Assembly: GCA_945860265.1 (NCBI GenBank)
Contig: CAMAQF010000001.1
Location: 1-64,000 of the forward strand
Direction: 5' to 3'
Source of the DNA: Emticicia agri
GTDB lineage: Bacteria; Bacteroidota; Bacteroidia; Cytophagales; Spirosomataceae
DNA: 64,000 nt
The notes below the pieces were generated by a model. It was not told the origin of the DNA and ran no database searches. It saw nothing but the letters and a program-made list of their open reading frames with translations. This document shows, piece after piece, positions 16,888 through 26,130 of this stretch. The position numbers and the translations under genes are program-made. The first letter of the stretch is position 1. Each line of letters begins with the position of its first letter.

Positions 16888-18447
16888 CTATAATTGGATT
16901 AGCTTTGGTTCTACCATTATTACTTCTTCTTTTTCTACGATAACTTGTCCGTCGGCAGAGCCTTTGGGTTTTCGTACAAATTTTTTGGGCGTTACAATTA
17001 CTGGGGCCATTGTTTCATTTCTACGTTTGGAAAAATACGCCGCCAAAGAAGCCGCCGTTTCAATGACTGAGTTAGGAAATTTTTTACCTGCTCGATATTT
17101 CAGAACTACATGCGAACCCGTTGCATCACGGGCGTGTAGCCAAAGATCTTCTTTATAAGCGTATTGCTGCGTGAGCAAATCATTATTTTTTGAATTTTTA
17201 CCAACCAAAATCTCGAATCCTTCTACCTCAAAACGCTTAAATAATTCTTTGTAAGATTGAATTTTAAGTTTAGTATTTGGAGCTAAACCATTGGCTTTCA
17301 AATAGCTACGTAAAATTTTCAGATTTTCGGCAGCTTCAATATTCTCAATATAATTATCAATAACCGTCAATAATTGTTCTCTATTTCCGATATTTTCCAT
17401 CAATTTTTCTAGTTCAATTTTTTCATTTTTTGACTTTCGATAAAAATTTTCGGCATTCTTTTGTGGCGAAAGATCTGACCTAAGTTTTATTGCGATGTTT
17501 TGATTTCGATAAAAATCAAACAACTCCACCTGTTCGGTACGCTCTACAATTTGGTGTAAATTTGCCATCAGAATATGGCCAATTTCTTCATTTTTCACAT
17601 CTGATTCAAGCGATTCCATGCGTTGATACGAATTTTGTAGATAGGCTTCGGTTTGCTTTTTTTCTTTGGTTAATTTTCGCAATACTTCTACCTTTTCATC
17701 ATCGAGCGTATTGACCTTATTATAAGCAATATAAAAGGCGTTCATGGACTCGATTGGTTGCTCAAATTCTTGGATAATTTCGCCAACTGGCAGTAAAGAA
17801 AGATGCAACTGATGCTCCCAACGCACCAAATAATAACGAGGATTTTCGAGCTGTTCAACTATTTTCTGAACATCGTCCCAAGTACTTTTCCCAATTTCTA
17901 ACTGAGCATTCACCACCTTTCCAAATGTGGGAAATAGCTTTCTATAATCTTGTTTTTCTCTTAAAAAACACTCATAAGATTGGTCTATTTCTCTATCTAA
18001 CTGACTGATTATCAAGTTTTTATCGCTGACAATTCGGCTATGAAAAAGTTCTACTACTTCCTGATTATGGCACAAAATAAGGTTCGAGCGAGTACCATAC
18101 ATTTTAAAAACAATCGAAAAATCTTGCTCAAAATCAATCGAAAAACAACGTTCGTTCAGAAACTGACGAACGCCCGTAACTTCTAGATCCATGAGTTGCT
18201 CAAACAAATCAACGCTGTTGCGTCTGGCACGCTCAAATTTATCGGTAAAATACAAAGAAGCAAAATCGGGCAAAATAACGGCTTTGATATAAACCTCCTT
18301 ATAATTTCGATTTTTGCCACGTGCGACCGCAAAACCAAAAACCAATTCATCTTTTTCTTGACTAAAACATTCCATCAATTTCAAACCCACAATCTTGGTT
18401 TCGATTTGCTTAGTAAGCTGACGAAGGAAATAGTAATTATTCTGCAC
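16888..18447 (-). CDS. rqcH: NFACT protein, RqcH (Rqc2 homologue) of ribosome quality control
   Basis: 519 residues with the NFACT order: NFACT-N (NYYFLRQLTKQIETKIVGLKL onward), helix-hairpin-helix region, long coiled coil (residues about 260-350) and the NFACT-R/DUF814 domain at the C-terminus (DLWLHARDATGSHVVLK, AASLAAYFSKRRN, VTPKKFVRKPKGS). RqcH binds obstructed 50S subunits carrying peptidyl-tRNA and recruits tRNA-Ala to add C-terminal alanine tails. The shorter NFACT-R end is common in Bacteroidota. The start codon is GTG at 18445-18447; no upstream ATG is available in frame before a stop. Confidence 0.88.
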   Translation of the reverse strand: MQNNYYFLRQLTKQIETKIVGLKLMECFSQEKDELVFGFAVARGKNRNYKEVYIKAVILPDFASLYFTDKFERARRNSVDLFEQLMDLEVTGVRQFLNERCFSIDFEQDFSIVFKMYGTRSNLILCHNQEVVELFHSRIVSDKNLIISQLDREIDQSYECFLREKQDYRKLFPTFGKVVNAQLEIGKSTWDDVQKIVEQLENPRYYLVRWEHQLHLSLLPVGEIIQEFEQPIESMNAFYIAYNKVNTLDDEKVEVLRKLTKEKKQTEAYLQNSYQRMESLESDVKNEEIGHILMANLHQIVERTEQVELFDFYRNQNIAIKLRSDLSPQKNAENFYRKSKNEKIELEKLMENIGNREQLLTVIDNYIENIEAAENLKILRSYLKANGLAPNTKLKIQSYKELFKRFEVEGFEILVGKNSKNNDLLTQQYAYKEDLWLHARDATGSHVVLKYRAGKKFPNSVIETAASLAAYFSKRRNETMAPVIVTPKKFVRKPKGSADGQVIVEKEEVIMVEPKLIQL

Positions 18448-18488
18448 GGGTTCTTTTTGAAATTGAATACAAATTACGGCATTTTGTG

Positions 18489-18611
18489 GAGAAGAACCAA
18501 CTTCTTCGGTTGGTTCTACCGCAGCCGCTCACAAACCTAGTAACTTAAATCAAACACTGAAATATTTTTCGACGCCTGAGCAGAGAAATCAACCTCCTCT
18601 GCAGAAGGCAA
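18489..18611. other. Structured intergenic segment between rqcH and xylB
   Basis: Two clear stem-loops lie in this G+C-richer patch: GAACCAAC / GTTGGTTC with a 7-base loop near 18493-18515, and a two-part stem at 18574-18609 (GCCT / AGGC outside, GCAGAG / CTCTGC inside). They are upstream of the xylB promoter and could be part of the rqcH leader or a small RNA. I do not recognise a known RNA family. Confidence 0.35.
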
Positions 18612-18626
18612 CGGAAAAAACTCAAT

Positions 18627-18657
18627 TTTGCAGCAATAAAAAATAATTGTAGCTTTG
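18627..18657 (+). promoter_or_regulatory. Promoter of xylB
   Basis: TTTG at 18627-18630, 19-base spacer, TAGCTTTG at 18650-18657: an exact match to the Bacteroidota -33/-7 consensus (TTTG, TAnnTTTG). The xylB ATG follows 19 bases later. Confidence 0.7.
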
Positions 18658-18676
18658 ACATTTAAAACCCCTCATT

Positions 18677-20158
18677 ATGTTATTACTCGGTATAGACGTT
18701 GGCACATCATCTATAAAAGCATCGGTTGTAGATGCTAATACACAACAAGTTATCGCTTCGGCACAATATCCTGACATTGAGGCGAGTATCTCGTCTCCGC
18801 AAGAAGGTTGGGCCGAACAAGACCCCGAAATGTGGTGGGCAAACACAATCGAAGCAATCAAACGTGTAAATACGTCAAAAGTTTTTGACCCACAAAATGT
18901 CGGTGCAATTGGCATTGCCTACCAAATGCACGGATTGGTGATGGTCGATAAAAACAAAAAAGTGTTGCGTCCATCAATTATTTGGTGTGACAGCCGTGCC
19001 GTTGAGATTGGTGCAAAAGCTTTTTCTAATATTGGCGAAGATGTTTGTTTGAATCATTTACTCAATTCACCAGGAAATTTTACGGCTTCAAAACTCGCTT
19101 GGGTAAAAGCCAACGAGCCCCATATTTATGAGCAATGCGACAAAATCATGCTGCCAGGAGATTATATTGCCATGATGCTTACCGATTCCATCACGACTTC
19201 AAATTCTGGACTTTCGGAAGGAATTTTCTGGGATTTTCAAGCCAATGAAGTTTCGGTAGACGTGATGGATTATTACGATTTTGATGATTCTTTTATTCCA
19301 GAAATAAAACCAGTTTTTAGTAATCATGGTGAAGTAACAAGCGAAATTGCTAAACATTTAGGACTAAAAGCAGGAATTCCTGTAACTTACAAAGCAGGTG
19401 ACCAACCAAATAACGCACTTTCATTGGATGTTTTTGAACCTGGTGAAATTGCTGCAACTGCTGGTACTTCGGGAGTGGTTTATGCCGTAAGCGACCAAGT
19501 TTCGTATGACCCACAATCTCGTATCAATTCATTTGCTCACGTCAATCATCAATTAACCGAAGATACTACTCGTATCGGAATTTTACTTTGTATCAACGGA
19601 ACTGGCATTTTGAACCGATGGGTAAAGGAAAATTTTGGAATTAATCTGAATTATGTCGAAATGAATCAATTGGCCGCCAAAGCTCCAATTGGTAGCAATG
19701 GACTTTTGGTAATGCCTTTCGGAAACGGTGCCGAACGTCTCTTGAATAATCGTATTTTGGGAGCTTCGTTTCAAAATCTAAATTTTAATATTCATTCAAG
19801 AAACCATATTTTCCGTGCAGCACAAGAAGGAATTGCTTTTTCATTGCATTATGGTTTTGAACTAATGCAAGCCAATGGTGTAATTCCAAAAGTGATTCGT
19901 GCAGGAAACGCCAATATGTTTTTGAGCGATATTTTTAGCAATGCCTTGGTAAATGTAACTAACACACCCGTTGAGTTATACGACACCGACGGGGCAAAAG
20001 GTGCGGCTCTCGGAGCAGGTTTTGGTGTAGGAATTTACAGTTCACTAAAAGAAGCGATGAGTAAACTTACAAAGTTGAAAGTAATCGAACCAAATGCTTC
20101 ACAAGTAGCTGAATATCAGGAGGTTTATGAGGATTGGAAGAAGGTTTTGGAGAAATAA
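18677..20158 (+). CDS. xylB: Xylulokinase (FGGY carbohydrate kinase)
   Basis: 493 residues, the standard length for xylulokinase. The ATP-binding GIDVGTSSIKASVVD at the N-terminus, the substrate motif GIAYQMHGLVMVD (with the MHG typical of xylulokinase), the catalytic aspartate in AGDQPNNALS and the C-terminal GAKGAALGAGFGVG nucleotide motif are all present. It phosphorylates D-xylulose to xylulose 5-phosphate for the pentose phosphate pathway. No xylose isomerase or transporter is in the window, so the rest of the pathway is elsewhere. It has its own promoter and terminator. Confidence 0.92.
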   Translation: MLLLGIDVGTSSIKASVVDANTQQVIASAQYPDIEASISSPQEGWAEQDPEMWWANTIEAIKRVNTSKVFDPQNVGAIGIAYQMHGLVMVDKNKKVLRPSIIWCDSRAVEIGAKAFSNIGEDVCLNHLLNSPGNFTASKLAWVKANEPHIYEQCDKIMLPGDYIAMMLTDSITTSNSGLSEGIFWDFQANEVSVDVMDYYDFDDSFIPEIKPVFSNHGEVTSEIAKHLGLKAGIPVTYKAGDQPNNALSLDVFEPGEIAATAGTSGVVYAVSDQVSYDPQSRINSFAHVNHQLTEDTTRIGILLCINGTGILNRWVKENFGINLNYVEMNQLAAKAPIGSNGLLVMPFGNGAERLLNNRILGASFQNLNFNIHSRNHIFRAAQEGIAFSLHYGFELMQANGVIPKVIRAGNANMFLSDIFSNALVNVTNTPVELYDTDGAKGAALGAGFGVGIYSSLKEAMSKLTKLKVIEPNASQVAEYQEVYEDWKKVLEK

Positions 20159-20175
20159 TAAAAATCAAAATATTA

Positions 20176-20210
20176 AAAATGTGGTACACTTTTGAAGTGT
20201 ACCACATTTT
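20176..20210. terminator. Bidirectional terminator between xylB and tdk
   Basis: Perfect 16-bp stem (left arm 20176-20191, right arm 20195-20210; core GTGGTACACTT / AAGTGTACCAC) with a 3-base loop and A/T runs on both sides. It sits between two convergent genes and should end both transcripts. Confidence 0.88.
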
Positions 20211-20213
20211 ATT

Positions 20214-20789
20214 TTACCCCGCATGAAAACATTTCCTACATCTAGCCTCATAAGAACCTGATTCTCCGAGCATTACTTGCTGTTCATTAGGTACTTTTCG
20301 GTAAGAATAATTAGCAATATCGCCACAAACTACGCAAATAGCGTGAACTTTCGTTACGTATTCGGCTATCGACATTAAAGCTGGCATTGGACCGAACGGA
20401 ATTCCACGAGAATCCATATCCAAACCTGCAATGATTATTCGTTTACCATTTTCAGCCAATTTATTAACTACTTCCACAATTCCTGCATCAAAAAATTGAG
20501 CTTCGTCAATGCCAACAACTTCGCAATCATAGGTCAGTAATAAAATTTCTTCTGACGAATGTACGGGAGTTGAACGAATCACCGTCTGGTTGTGCGATAC
20601 AATATCAACTTCATGATAACGAATATCAATGGCTGGTTTAAAAATTTCAACTTTTTGTTTTGCTATTTTTGCTCGATTCAATCGACGAATCAACTCTTCA
20701 GTTTTCCCCGAAAACATGGAGCCACAAACCACTTCTATCCAGCCAGTTCTTTGTTCGTGGATTCGCTCTCTTTTTGGTTCAATAAACAT
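20214..20789 (-). CDS. tdk: Thymidine kinase (type II)
   Basis: 191 residues. The P-loop is [15 protein letters not shown] near residue 22, the Mg-binding Walker B is [11 protein letters not shown], and the lasso loop region carries YSYRKVP. Four zinc ligands of the structural site are visible: CVVC near residue 150 and CRKCFH at the C-terminus. The enzyme phosphorylates thymidine in the salvage pathway and is normally a dTTP-inhibited tetramer. The start ATG encodes [14 protein letters not shown]. It is convergent with xylB. Confidence 0.94.
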   Translation of the reverse strand: MFIEPKRERIHEQRTGWIEVVCGSMFSGKTEELIRRLNRAKIAKQKVEIFKPAIDIRYHEVDIVSHNQTVIRSTPVHSSEEILLLTYDCEVVGIDEAQFFDAGIVEVVNKLAENGKRIIIAGLDMDSRGIPFGPMPALMSIAEYVTKVHAICVVCGDIANYSYRKVPNEQQVMLGESGSYEARCRKCFHAG

Positions 20790-20915
20790 TATTTATTTAT
20801 TTTTTTCGTTCTTGTAAAAACTGGCAACATAGTTGCGTTAATTTTATTGCCAATTTGATTTTCGGCTAAAACCATAGCCAACCACTAATAAAATACAAAA
20901 AAAACGAATTTACTA

Positions 20916-22172
20916 ATGTCGAACAAATTGAATTTGTCCGCTGTCGAGAGATACAGTCAGGCTTTTGCCACTAAGGTATGTAATGATTTTTTTGCCGAAA
21001 ATAGCAGTATTACAGGAAAACAGGTGCTTGGACTAACGAGTCTCCAGCAAGTGAATATGCTAACTATCAAGGCTTTATTCGATAAATGGCAATCTGACAA
21101 CCAACGTCTTCGTAGTCCATATTTTGATTTTAATGCTCAGGAAGTTCAGCAAGCACTCAAAACTTTTATGAATACTGTTTCGCAGCATATTTCAATAAAA
21201 AGAGAGCATTTTGAGCCTCTTTTGGTCGATTCAGTTGGCGAAACGTTAGTACTTATTCTCGAACCGCAAACATTCTATAAAGAATTGATGCGTGACTTAC
21301 CAAGTTTCAAATTTAGTCAAGAAAATATACTTCCGCTAACCAAATATATTCTGATTAACAAAGACATTTTACCCCAATTAGCTAAAAATCTCAACGGTCT
21401 CGAATTTGTCTTTGCCAATCAAGCCATGAATTGGCTCGATGAAACACAACTATCTGTCGAAAATCCTGATAAGTATTTAGCTCAATTTGCCGAAATCATA
21501 CCGATTCCAGAAGAATTAGTTTCGAGCAATGAAGTACCAAATGTGGTTGATGCAAATACTTCATTTTTTGATTTTGCAGTTTCAACACCACAGCAAAGTG
21601 TAGAAACACCACAAACACGATATCAGCCACAACTAATAGAAAGGAATATCGAAACACCTACGCCTGTTGTTGAGCATATAATTGAGCCTGCACCTGTTTT
21701 TGTAGAAAAACCTTTAGAAGTTGCCCCTGCTGTAATGCAAAGGCCAGAGCCAACACCAATTTACGAGCAAAAAGTAGAATCACTTGCCCCAAGAATCAAT
21801 GAAGCTACTACGGAAAGATTAGCACCAAAAGAAGCTGAAGAAATTAGACTCAATGAAAAACTCGCCAGCGACAAAAAATCAGTGAATGACCAAGCTAAAT
21901 CAAGCAAATCGGTGTTGGATTATCACCAAAATTCTCGAATTGAAGGAATTACAGGTGCAATTTCATTGAATCAACGGTTTTTGTTTACTAATAATCTTTT
22001 TGGTGGAAATATTCAAGCTTTTTCACATTCACTTGAAGAACTAGAACTTTGCAAAGATTTCAACGAAGCCAAAGAATTGATTTTGAAAAAATATGTTCCT
22101 CGCTACATGTGGGATATTTCAGGAGCCGAAGCCGAAGAATTTATTGATATTGTAAAACGAAGATTTAATTAA
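20916..22172 (+). CDS. Conserved-looking protein of unknown function with a Pro/Glu-rich linker
   Basis: 418 residues, no signal peptide or membrane segment. Three parts are visible: a helical N-terminal region (1-210) with FNAQEVQQALKTFMNTVSQH; a low-complexity linker rich in Pro, Glu, Thr and Val (about 225-310: TPVVEHIIEPAPVFVEKP); and a compact C-terminal helical region (335-418) containing IEGITGAISLNQRFLF, NNLFGGNIQAF and RYMWDISGAEAEEF. The C-terminal block is of a kind I associate with uncharacterised Bacteroidota proteins, but I cannot name a family. A barrel protein gene follows about 110 bases downstream. Confidence 0.7.
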   Translation: MSNKLNLSAVERYSQAFATKVCNDFFAENSSITGKQVLGLTSLQQVNMLTIKALFDKWQSDNQRLRSPYFDFNAQEVQQALKTFMNTVSQHISIKREHFEPLLVDSVGETLVLILEPQTFYKELMRDLPSFKFSQENILPLTKYILINKDILPQLAKNLNGLEFVFANQAMNWLDETQLSVENPDKYLAQFAEIIPIPEELVSSNEVPNVVDANTSFFDFAVSTPQQSVETPQTRYQPQLIERNIETPTPVVEHIIEPAPVFVEKPLEVAPAVMQRPEPTPIYEQKVESLAPRINEATTERLAPKEAEEIRLNEKLASDKKSVNDQAKSSKSVLDYHQNSRIEGITGAISLNQRFLFTNNLFGGNIQAFSHSLEELELCKDFNEAKELILKKYVPRYMWDISGAEAEEFIDIVKRRFN

Positions 22173-22285
22173 ACAGTTCAAACTTTTTACTGAAAAAATA
22201 AAAAGAAAGTCAAATGAGCAAACCATTTGGCTTTTTTATTTGCCAAATTCTTGAGATTTCTCTATTTTGCCCAAAATTCGGAGAA

Positions 22286-23152
22286 ATGCCAAAATCTATA
22301 GCTGTTTATTTTCAAAAACTTATCATAAATTGGAAAACATTAATTTTCTGCGGAATAGTTTTTCTTTTGAAAACCAATTTGATTTTAGCATCGGGCGAAC
22401 CGTTTCCTATCGGGGCAAAAAGTTGGGGAATCGGAAACGCAACAGTAGCTCTTGCCGATCGTAACTCTGTATTCAATAATCCTGCTGGTTTGGGCTTTCT
22501 AAAAGAAAACTTCGTAAGTACTTCTTATCACGCACGTCATAATATTGCAGGTCTGCAAACGCTCTCATTATCAAGCAACTACAATACAAAATTTATAAAT
22601 ATCGGACTTAGTATTGAACGTTTTGGTGATAAACTTTATAATGAGCAAAAACTTGGCTTGGCCATCGGAAAAAGCACGAATATGATTTCATTGGGGCTAA
22701 AAGTAAGTTATTTTCAAGCAGCCATCGAAAATTTCACTTCAAAAAATACTTTGCTGACCGAGTTTGGCGTAATGACTAAACTTAGTTCTAAAGTAATGAT
22801 AGGTTTTCATGCTTACAATCTCACTGGTGCAAAACTATTTGCGTCGCAACATATTCCAACAACCTTGCGTTTAGGGATTTCTTTTACTCCAACAAAACAG
22901 ATTTTATTGGTGGCCGAGGCCGAAAAAAACATAGAACTACCAACACTCGTCAAAGTTGGTATCGAGTATCAAATTGTCAAGAATTTTTATTTCCGTACTG
23001 GACTAAGCTCCAAACTCAATCATGCACATTTTGGATTTGGCTTTCAGTCTAAGCAGTTTATTTTCGACTATGCCCTTAGTAGTCACTCGGCTTTGGGTTT
23101 TTCCAATCATCTTTCGATTAGCTACCAGATTGAAAAAAGTAGCACTAAATAA
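22286..23152 (+). CDS. PorV/PorQ-like outer membrane beta-barrel protein
   Basis: About 288 residues from the ATG at 22286; an ATG 24 codons upstream is open but would place the hydrophobic segment far from the N-terminus. The signal sequence TLIFCGIVFLLKTNLILASG leads into WGIGNATVALADRNSVFNNPAGLGFL, the conserved opening of the PorV/PorQ/UPF0164 family. The rest alternates short amphipathic strands and ends with an aromatic strand (HLSISYQI), as expected for a barrel in the outer membrane. Related proteins take part in type IX secretion (PorV shuttles substrates, PorQ aids LPS attachment), but this member is shorter and not clearly either one. Confidence 0.7.
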   Translation: MPKSIAVYFQKLIINWKTLIFCGIVFLLKTNLILASGEPFPIGAKSWGIGNATVALADRNSVFNNPAGLGFLKENFVSTSYHARHNIAGLQTLSLSSNYNTKFINIGLSIERFGDKLYNEQKLGLAIGKSTNMISLGLKVSYFQAAIENFTSKNTLLTEFGVMTKLSSKVMIGFHAYNLTGAKLFASQHIPTTLRLGISFTPTKQILLVAEAEKNIELPTLVKVGIEYQIVKNFYFRTGLSSKLNHAHFGFGFQSKQFIFDYALSSHSALGFSNHLSISYQIEKSSTK

Positions 23153-23266
23153 TTATTTTAATTAGAAAGGTTACCATTCTGAAAAATAATTTATGAAAAT
23201 TCTTTAAACACTTGACAAATATTGCAAATTTTGAACAAAAGCAAAAATTTGAAAATGAAGTTCTAT

Positions 23267-23305
23267 TGTAGGACAGGTTTTTAACCTGTCAACAGAGCGA
23301 GAATC
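23267..23305. repeat. Second copy of the REP-like palindrome
   Basis: TTGTAGGACA then GACAGGTTTTTAACCTGTC (23272-23290), followed by AACAGAGCGAGAATC, which matches the flank AACCGAGCAAAAATA of the 7815 copy. Here the distal inverted end is not obvious. It lies in the 265-base gap upstream of the DUF2461 gene. Confidence 0.65.
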
Positions 23306-23417
23306 AATTTTAAATCGCTAAAGACATTACCTTGATGCAAACCACTCAATATTTCTTAAACTTTTAGCAGTTTCGACTTGTTAGTTTTATAAAATTTACT
23401 CCATATATTTTAAAATT

Positions 23418-24089
23418 ATGATTCAAGCACAAACAGTACAATTTCTTTCAGCACTCAAAGAAAACAATAATAAACCGTGGTTCGATACCAACCGCAAAAC
23501 CTACGAAACAGCTAAGAAAAATTTTGCCGAAGTTGTGCAAGAACTCATTAAAAGCATCGAAAAATTTGATAAGGATATCGAAGAAACTCAACTGGAAGCA
23601 AAAAACTGTACATTCAGAATCAATCGTGATGTGCGTTTTTCTAAAAATAAAGATCCTTACAAAACCAATTTTGGTGCTTCGTTTAACAAAGGTGGCAAAA
23701 AAGCCAATTCGGCTGGTTATTATTTGCATATTGACTCAAATCAGTGTTTTATGGCGGGTGGAATTTGGATGCCCGAACCCGAATATTTAAGGAAAATTAG
23801 AGTAGAAATCGACTATAATTTCGATGAATTTAAGAATATCTTGAAGGCAGATGATTTCAAAAATACTTTTACGAATGGACTTGATAGAGAATCTTCAACC
23901 GTTCGTCCGCCTAAAGGCTATGATGAAACTAATCCTGCTATAGAACTTATAAAACTCAAAAGTTTCACAGCTTCGTCAGTTATGGATTCAAAAGAAATCT
24001 TAAAACCTAATTTTACTGATACCGTTTTGGCAGGTTTTAAAGCAATGCAACCATATATTGCCTTTCTGAATCGTGCGATTGAAGGATAA
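23418..24089 (+). CDS. DUF2461 domain-containing protein (TIGR02453 family)
   Basis: 223 residues, essentially the whole DUF2461 domain. Diagnostic blocks are VQFLSALKENNNKPWFDTNR at the N-terminus, NCTFRINRDVRFSKNKDPYKTNFGA in the middle, and GYYLHIDSNQCFMAGGIWMPEPEYLRKIR. The family is widespread in Bacteroidota and in some eukaryotes; its biochemical role is unknown. It has no signal peptide and is followed about 120 bases later by a pirin gene on the same strand. Confidence 0.87.
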   Translation: MIQAQTVQFLSALKENNNKPWFDTNRKTYETAKKNFAEVVQELIKSIEKFDKDIEETQLEAKNCTFRINRDVRFSKNKDPYKTNFGASFNKGGKKANSAGYYLHIDSNQCFMAGGIWMPEPEYLRKIRVEIDYNFDEFKNILKADDFKNTFTNGLDRESSTVRPPKGYDETNPAIELIKLKSFTASSVMDSKEILKPNFTDTVLAGFKAMQPYIAFLNRAIEG

Positions 24090-24209
24090 ATCTTATTTTA
24101 AGACTCAAACAGTTAGTAATGAATAGATTATATTATTCGATTGTCAATTATTAAGAAATGAACTAATTGAAAAATTAAATATGTGTATAGAATAAATGTA
24201 ACGAAATTT

Positions 24210-24926
24210 ATGAAAACAATATTTCACAACGCAAACGAACGTGGACATGCCAATCATGGTTGGCTTAATAGTTATCACTCTTTTAGTTTTGCTGGTTTTC
24301 AGGACCCAAACAAAATTCATTTTGGTGCTTTAAGAGTCTTAAACGATGATACTGTTTCGGGCGGAATGGGTTTTGGTACGCACCCGCACGATAATATGGA
24401 AATTATCTCGATTCCGCTTTCGGGTGCTTTAGAGCATAAAGATAGTATGGGCAATACTACTATCATCAAAAAAGGTGAGGTGCAAATCATGTCGGCTGGA
24501 ACAGGGATTTATCACTCAGAAAAAAATAAAAATCAAGGCGAAGCAGTGAAGTTTTTGCAGATTTGGGTATTCCCGAAAGTCAAAAACATTGAACCACGCT
24601 ATGACCAACAAGAGTTTTCGATCGAAGAACGTAAAAATAAATTTCAGACAGTGGTTTCTCCGCTCGAATCGAATAATGGTGGCATAGGCATTAATCAAGA
24701 TGCCTGGTTTTCACTTGGAAATCTCGATTCAGGAACAGAAACTTTATACAAAATCAAACGTCAAGGAAACGGTGTTTATGTCTTTGTTTTGGAAGGAAAA
24801 ATTGAAATAAATGGTCAAAAATTAGGTAGAAGAGATGCTTTGGGTGTGAGCGAGACCGAGGTAATAAAAATTAAAGCAAGCAGCGATGCAGAAATTTTGT
24901 TGATGGATATTCCAATGAGTTTTTAA
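24210..24926 (+). CDS. Pirin family protein (YhhW-like)
   Basis: 238 residues from the ATG at 24210; the frame runs nine codons further to a GTG but MKTIFHNANERGHANHGWL is the normal pirin start. The N-terminal cupin holds the metal ligands in GTHPHDNMEIISI and the GAGxxHSE-like MSAGTGIYHSEKN. The second cupin is degenerate. Bacterial YhhW-type pirins can act as quercetin dioxygenases, but a physiological role has not been settled. It is convergent with yjjG across an unusual pair of interlocked hairpins. Confidence 0.88.
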   Translation: MKTIFHNANERGHANHGWLNSYHSFSFAGFQDPNKIHFGALRVLNDDTVSGGMGFGTHPHDNMEIISIPLSGALEHKDSMGNTTIIKKGEVQIMSAGTGIYHSEKNKNQGEAVKFLQIWVFPKVKNIEPRYDQQEFSIEERKNKFQTVVSPLESNNGGIGINQDAWFSLGNLDSGTETLYKIKRQGNGVYVFVLEGKIEINGQKLGRRDALGVSETEVIKIKASSDAEILLMDIPMSF

Positions 24927-24978
24927 ACGCTTTTGTTAAGCGGTAACTTTTTGGTGAAAAGGAGCAGTTTACTTTTAT

Positions 24979-25030
24979 ACTCCATTTCATCTTTAGAATG
25001 AGGAACGAAAATGGAGTTTCATTCCTCATT
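24979..25030. terminator. Two interlocking hairpins between convergent pirin and yjjG genes
   Basis: Stem 1 is ACTCCATTT (24979-24987) with AAATGGAGT (25009-25017). Stem 2 is AATGAGGAA (24997-25005) with TTCCTCATT (25022-25030). Each is a perfect 9-bp stem, and they interlock, so they either exclude each other or form an H-type pseudoknot. Position between two gene ends suggests a role in transcript ending for both strands. Confidence 0.5.
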
Positions 25031-25036
25031 ACACTT

Positions 25037-25735
25037 CTACAAAATTTCTTTCAATTCGACCAGCTTCTTTATATCGAAAGTTGGTTTTTGACCTGTTGAA
25101 ATGTTGTCAGGATTATAAAAAACCGTATCCATATTGACATTGAATGCCCCCAAAATATCGGCTTCATAATTATCGCCAATCATCAAACTTTCGACCAAAT
25201 TAGCTTTTGTAACATCAATAGCATAATCAAAAATTCGGCGGTCGGGTTTACGAGTTCCAGCCAATTCGTTGGTAATGATTTCTCCAAAATAATGATGTAT
25301 TTCAGAACTTTTCATTTTGTTTACTTGAATATCCTGCCAACCATTACTAATAATATGTAATTCGTATTTGGGTAAAAGATATTCTAAAACATCAACTGCA
25401 CCTTCAATCAAATGTTCCATTTTGGGTAAAAGTTCGAGAAAATATTCATTGATTTCCAAGCCAAATGACTTTTTAAGGTCTTTTACTCCAAGATTCTCCA
25501 ATGTCTCTTGAAAACGACGGCGGCGAAGATCCTCATGCGTAATCAAGTTTTTTTCGAGCAAACTCCATTGATGCCTATTTACTACCGAAAACTCTTGTTG
25601 AAATGTTTCTAAATTGCTAATTTTCAGACCTTTAAGGTCGAAAGTTTCATAAATATCAGCCAAACATTCAGCCGAGTTTCGTTCAAAATCCCAAAGCGTA
25701 TGGTCGAGGTCAAAGAAAAGGTGTTTGTATGCCAT
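25037..25735 (-). CDS. yjjG: YjjG family noncanonical pyrimidine nucleotidase (HAD superfamily)
   Basis: 232 residues from the ATG at 25735 (MAYKHLFFDLDHTLWDFERN); the open frame extends to a TTG inside the preceding gene, which is less likely. HAD motifs are clear: I DLDHT with nucleophile Asp, II ISNGWQDIQ, III lysine in the GTRKPDRRIF block, IV GDNYEADILGA. YjjG-type enzymes dephosphorylate non-canonical nucleoside monophosphates and help keep them out of DNA. It begins 4 bases after the ferredoxin stop, so the two are co-transcribed, with aroE probably leading the operon. Confidence 0.88.
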   Translation of the reverse strand: MAYKHLFFDLDHTLWDFERNSAECLADIYETFDLKGLKISNLETFQQEFSVVNRHQWSLLEKNLITHEDLRRRRFQETLENLGVKDLKKSFGLEINEYFLELLPKMEHLIEGAVDVLEYLLPKYELHIISNGWQDIQVNKMKSSEIHHYFGEIITNELAGTRKPDRRIFDYAIDVTKANLVESLMIGDNYEADILGAFNVNMDTVFYNPDNISTGQKPTFDIKKLVELKEIL

Positions 25736-25739
25736 AAAA

Positions 25740-26057
25740 TTATACTTTTGGTGCAAATTTTAATTGTAAACGTTCAACCGGTTGATTGTTTACTAAATGG
25801 CTTTCCACGATTTCTTTAATGTCAGATAGCTGCACGTTTCCGTACCAAACACCCTCTGGATAAACCACTACTGATGGTCCCATTCCACAAGTATCTAAGC
25901 AACCAGTTTTTTGTGCTCTGATTTCAGTCAATAAATTGCGGTCTTTTAATTCTTCTTTGAAAGCATCGACCAAAGCCATACCTCTTTCACTTCCACAACA
26001 TTTTTTTGGTGCATCTTTATCATTTGTACAAACAAATACGTGCTTTTTGAATTTCAT
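25740..26057 (-). CDS. Thioredoxin-like [2Fe-2S] ferredoxin domain protein
   Basis: 105 residues with the thioredoxin-like 2Fe-2S fold: HVFVCTNDKDAPKKCCG at the N-terminus and TGCLDTCGMGPSVVVYPEG with the second cysteine pair. The four cluster cysteines are expected at Cys10, Cys20 or 21, Cys53 and Cys57. Such proteins transfer electrons, and related domains form the NuoE subunit or stand alone as here. The yjjG start is 4 bases downstream and aroE ends 73 bases upstream, all on the minus strand. The redox partner is unknown. Confidence 0.87.
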   Translation of the reverse strand: MKFKKHVFVCTNDKDAPKKCCGSERGMALVDAFKEELKDRNLLTEIRAQKTGCLDTCGMGPSVVVYPEGVWYGNVQLSDIKEIVESHLVNNQPVERLQLKFAPKV

Positions 26058-26130
26058 TTTTTGATTTTTTATAATGTTTGATTGTATGACAACAAAGTTA
26101 ATAAAACTTCAAGCGAAGACTTACTTTAAT

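Noticed and set aside
18196-18540. Plus-strand open frame across the start of rqcH
   Set aside because: It is antisense to conserved NFACT-N coding sequence and has no recognisable domain.
18489-18611. tmRNA, SRP RNA or a known riboswitch
   Set aside because: I looked for the tmRNA ends, the SRP GGAAG/AGCAG motif and TPP, cobalamin and SAM riboswitch cores and found none.
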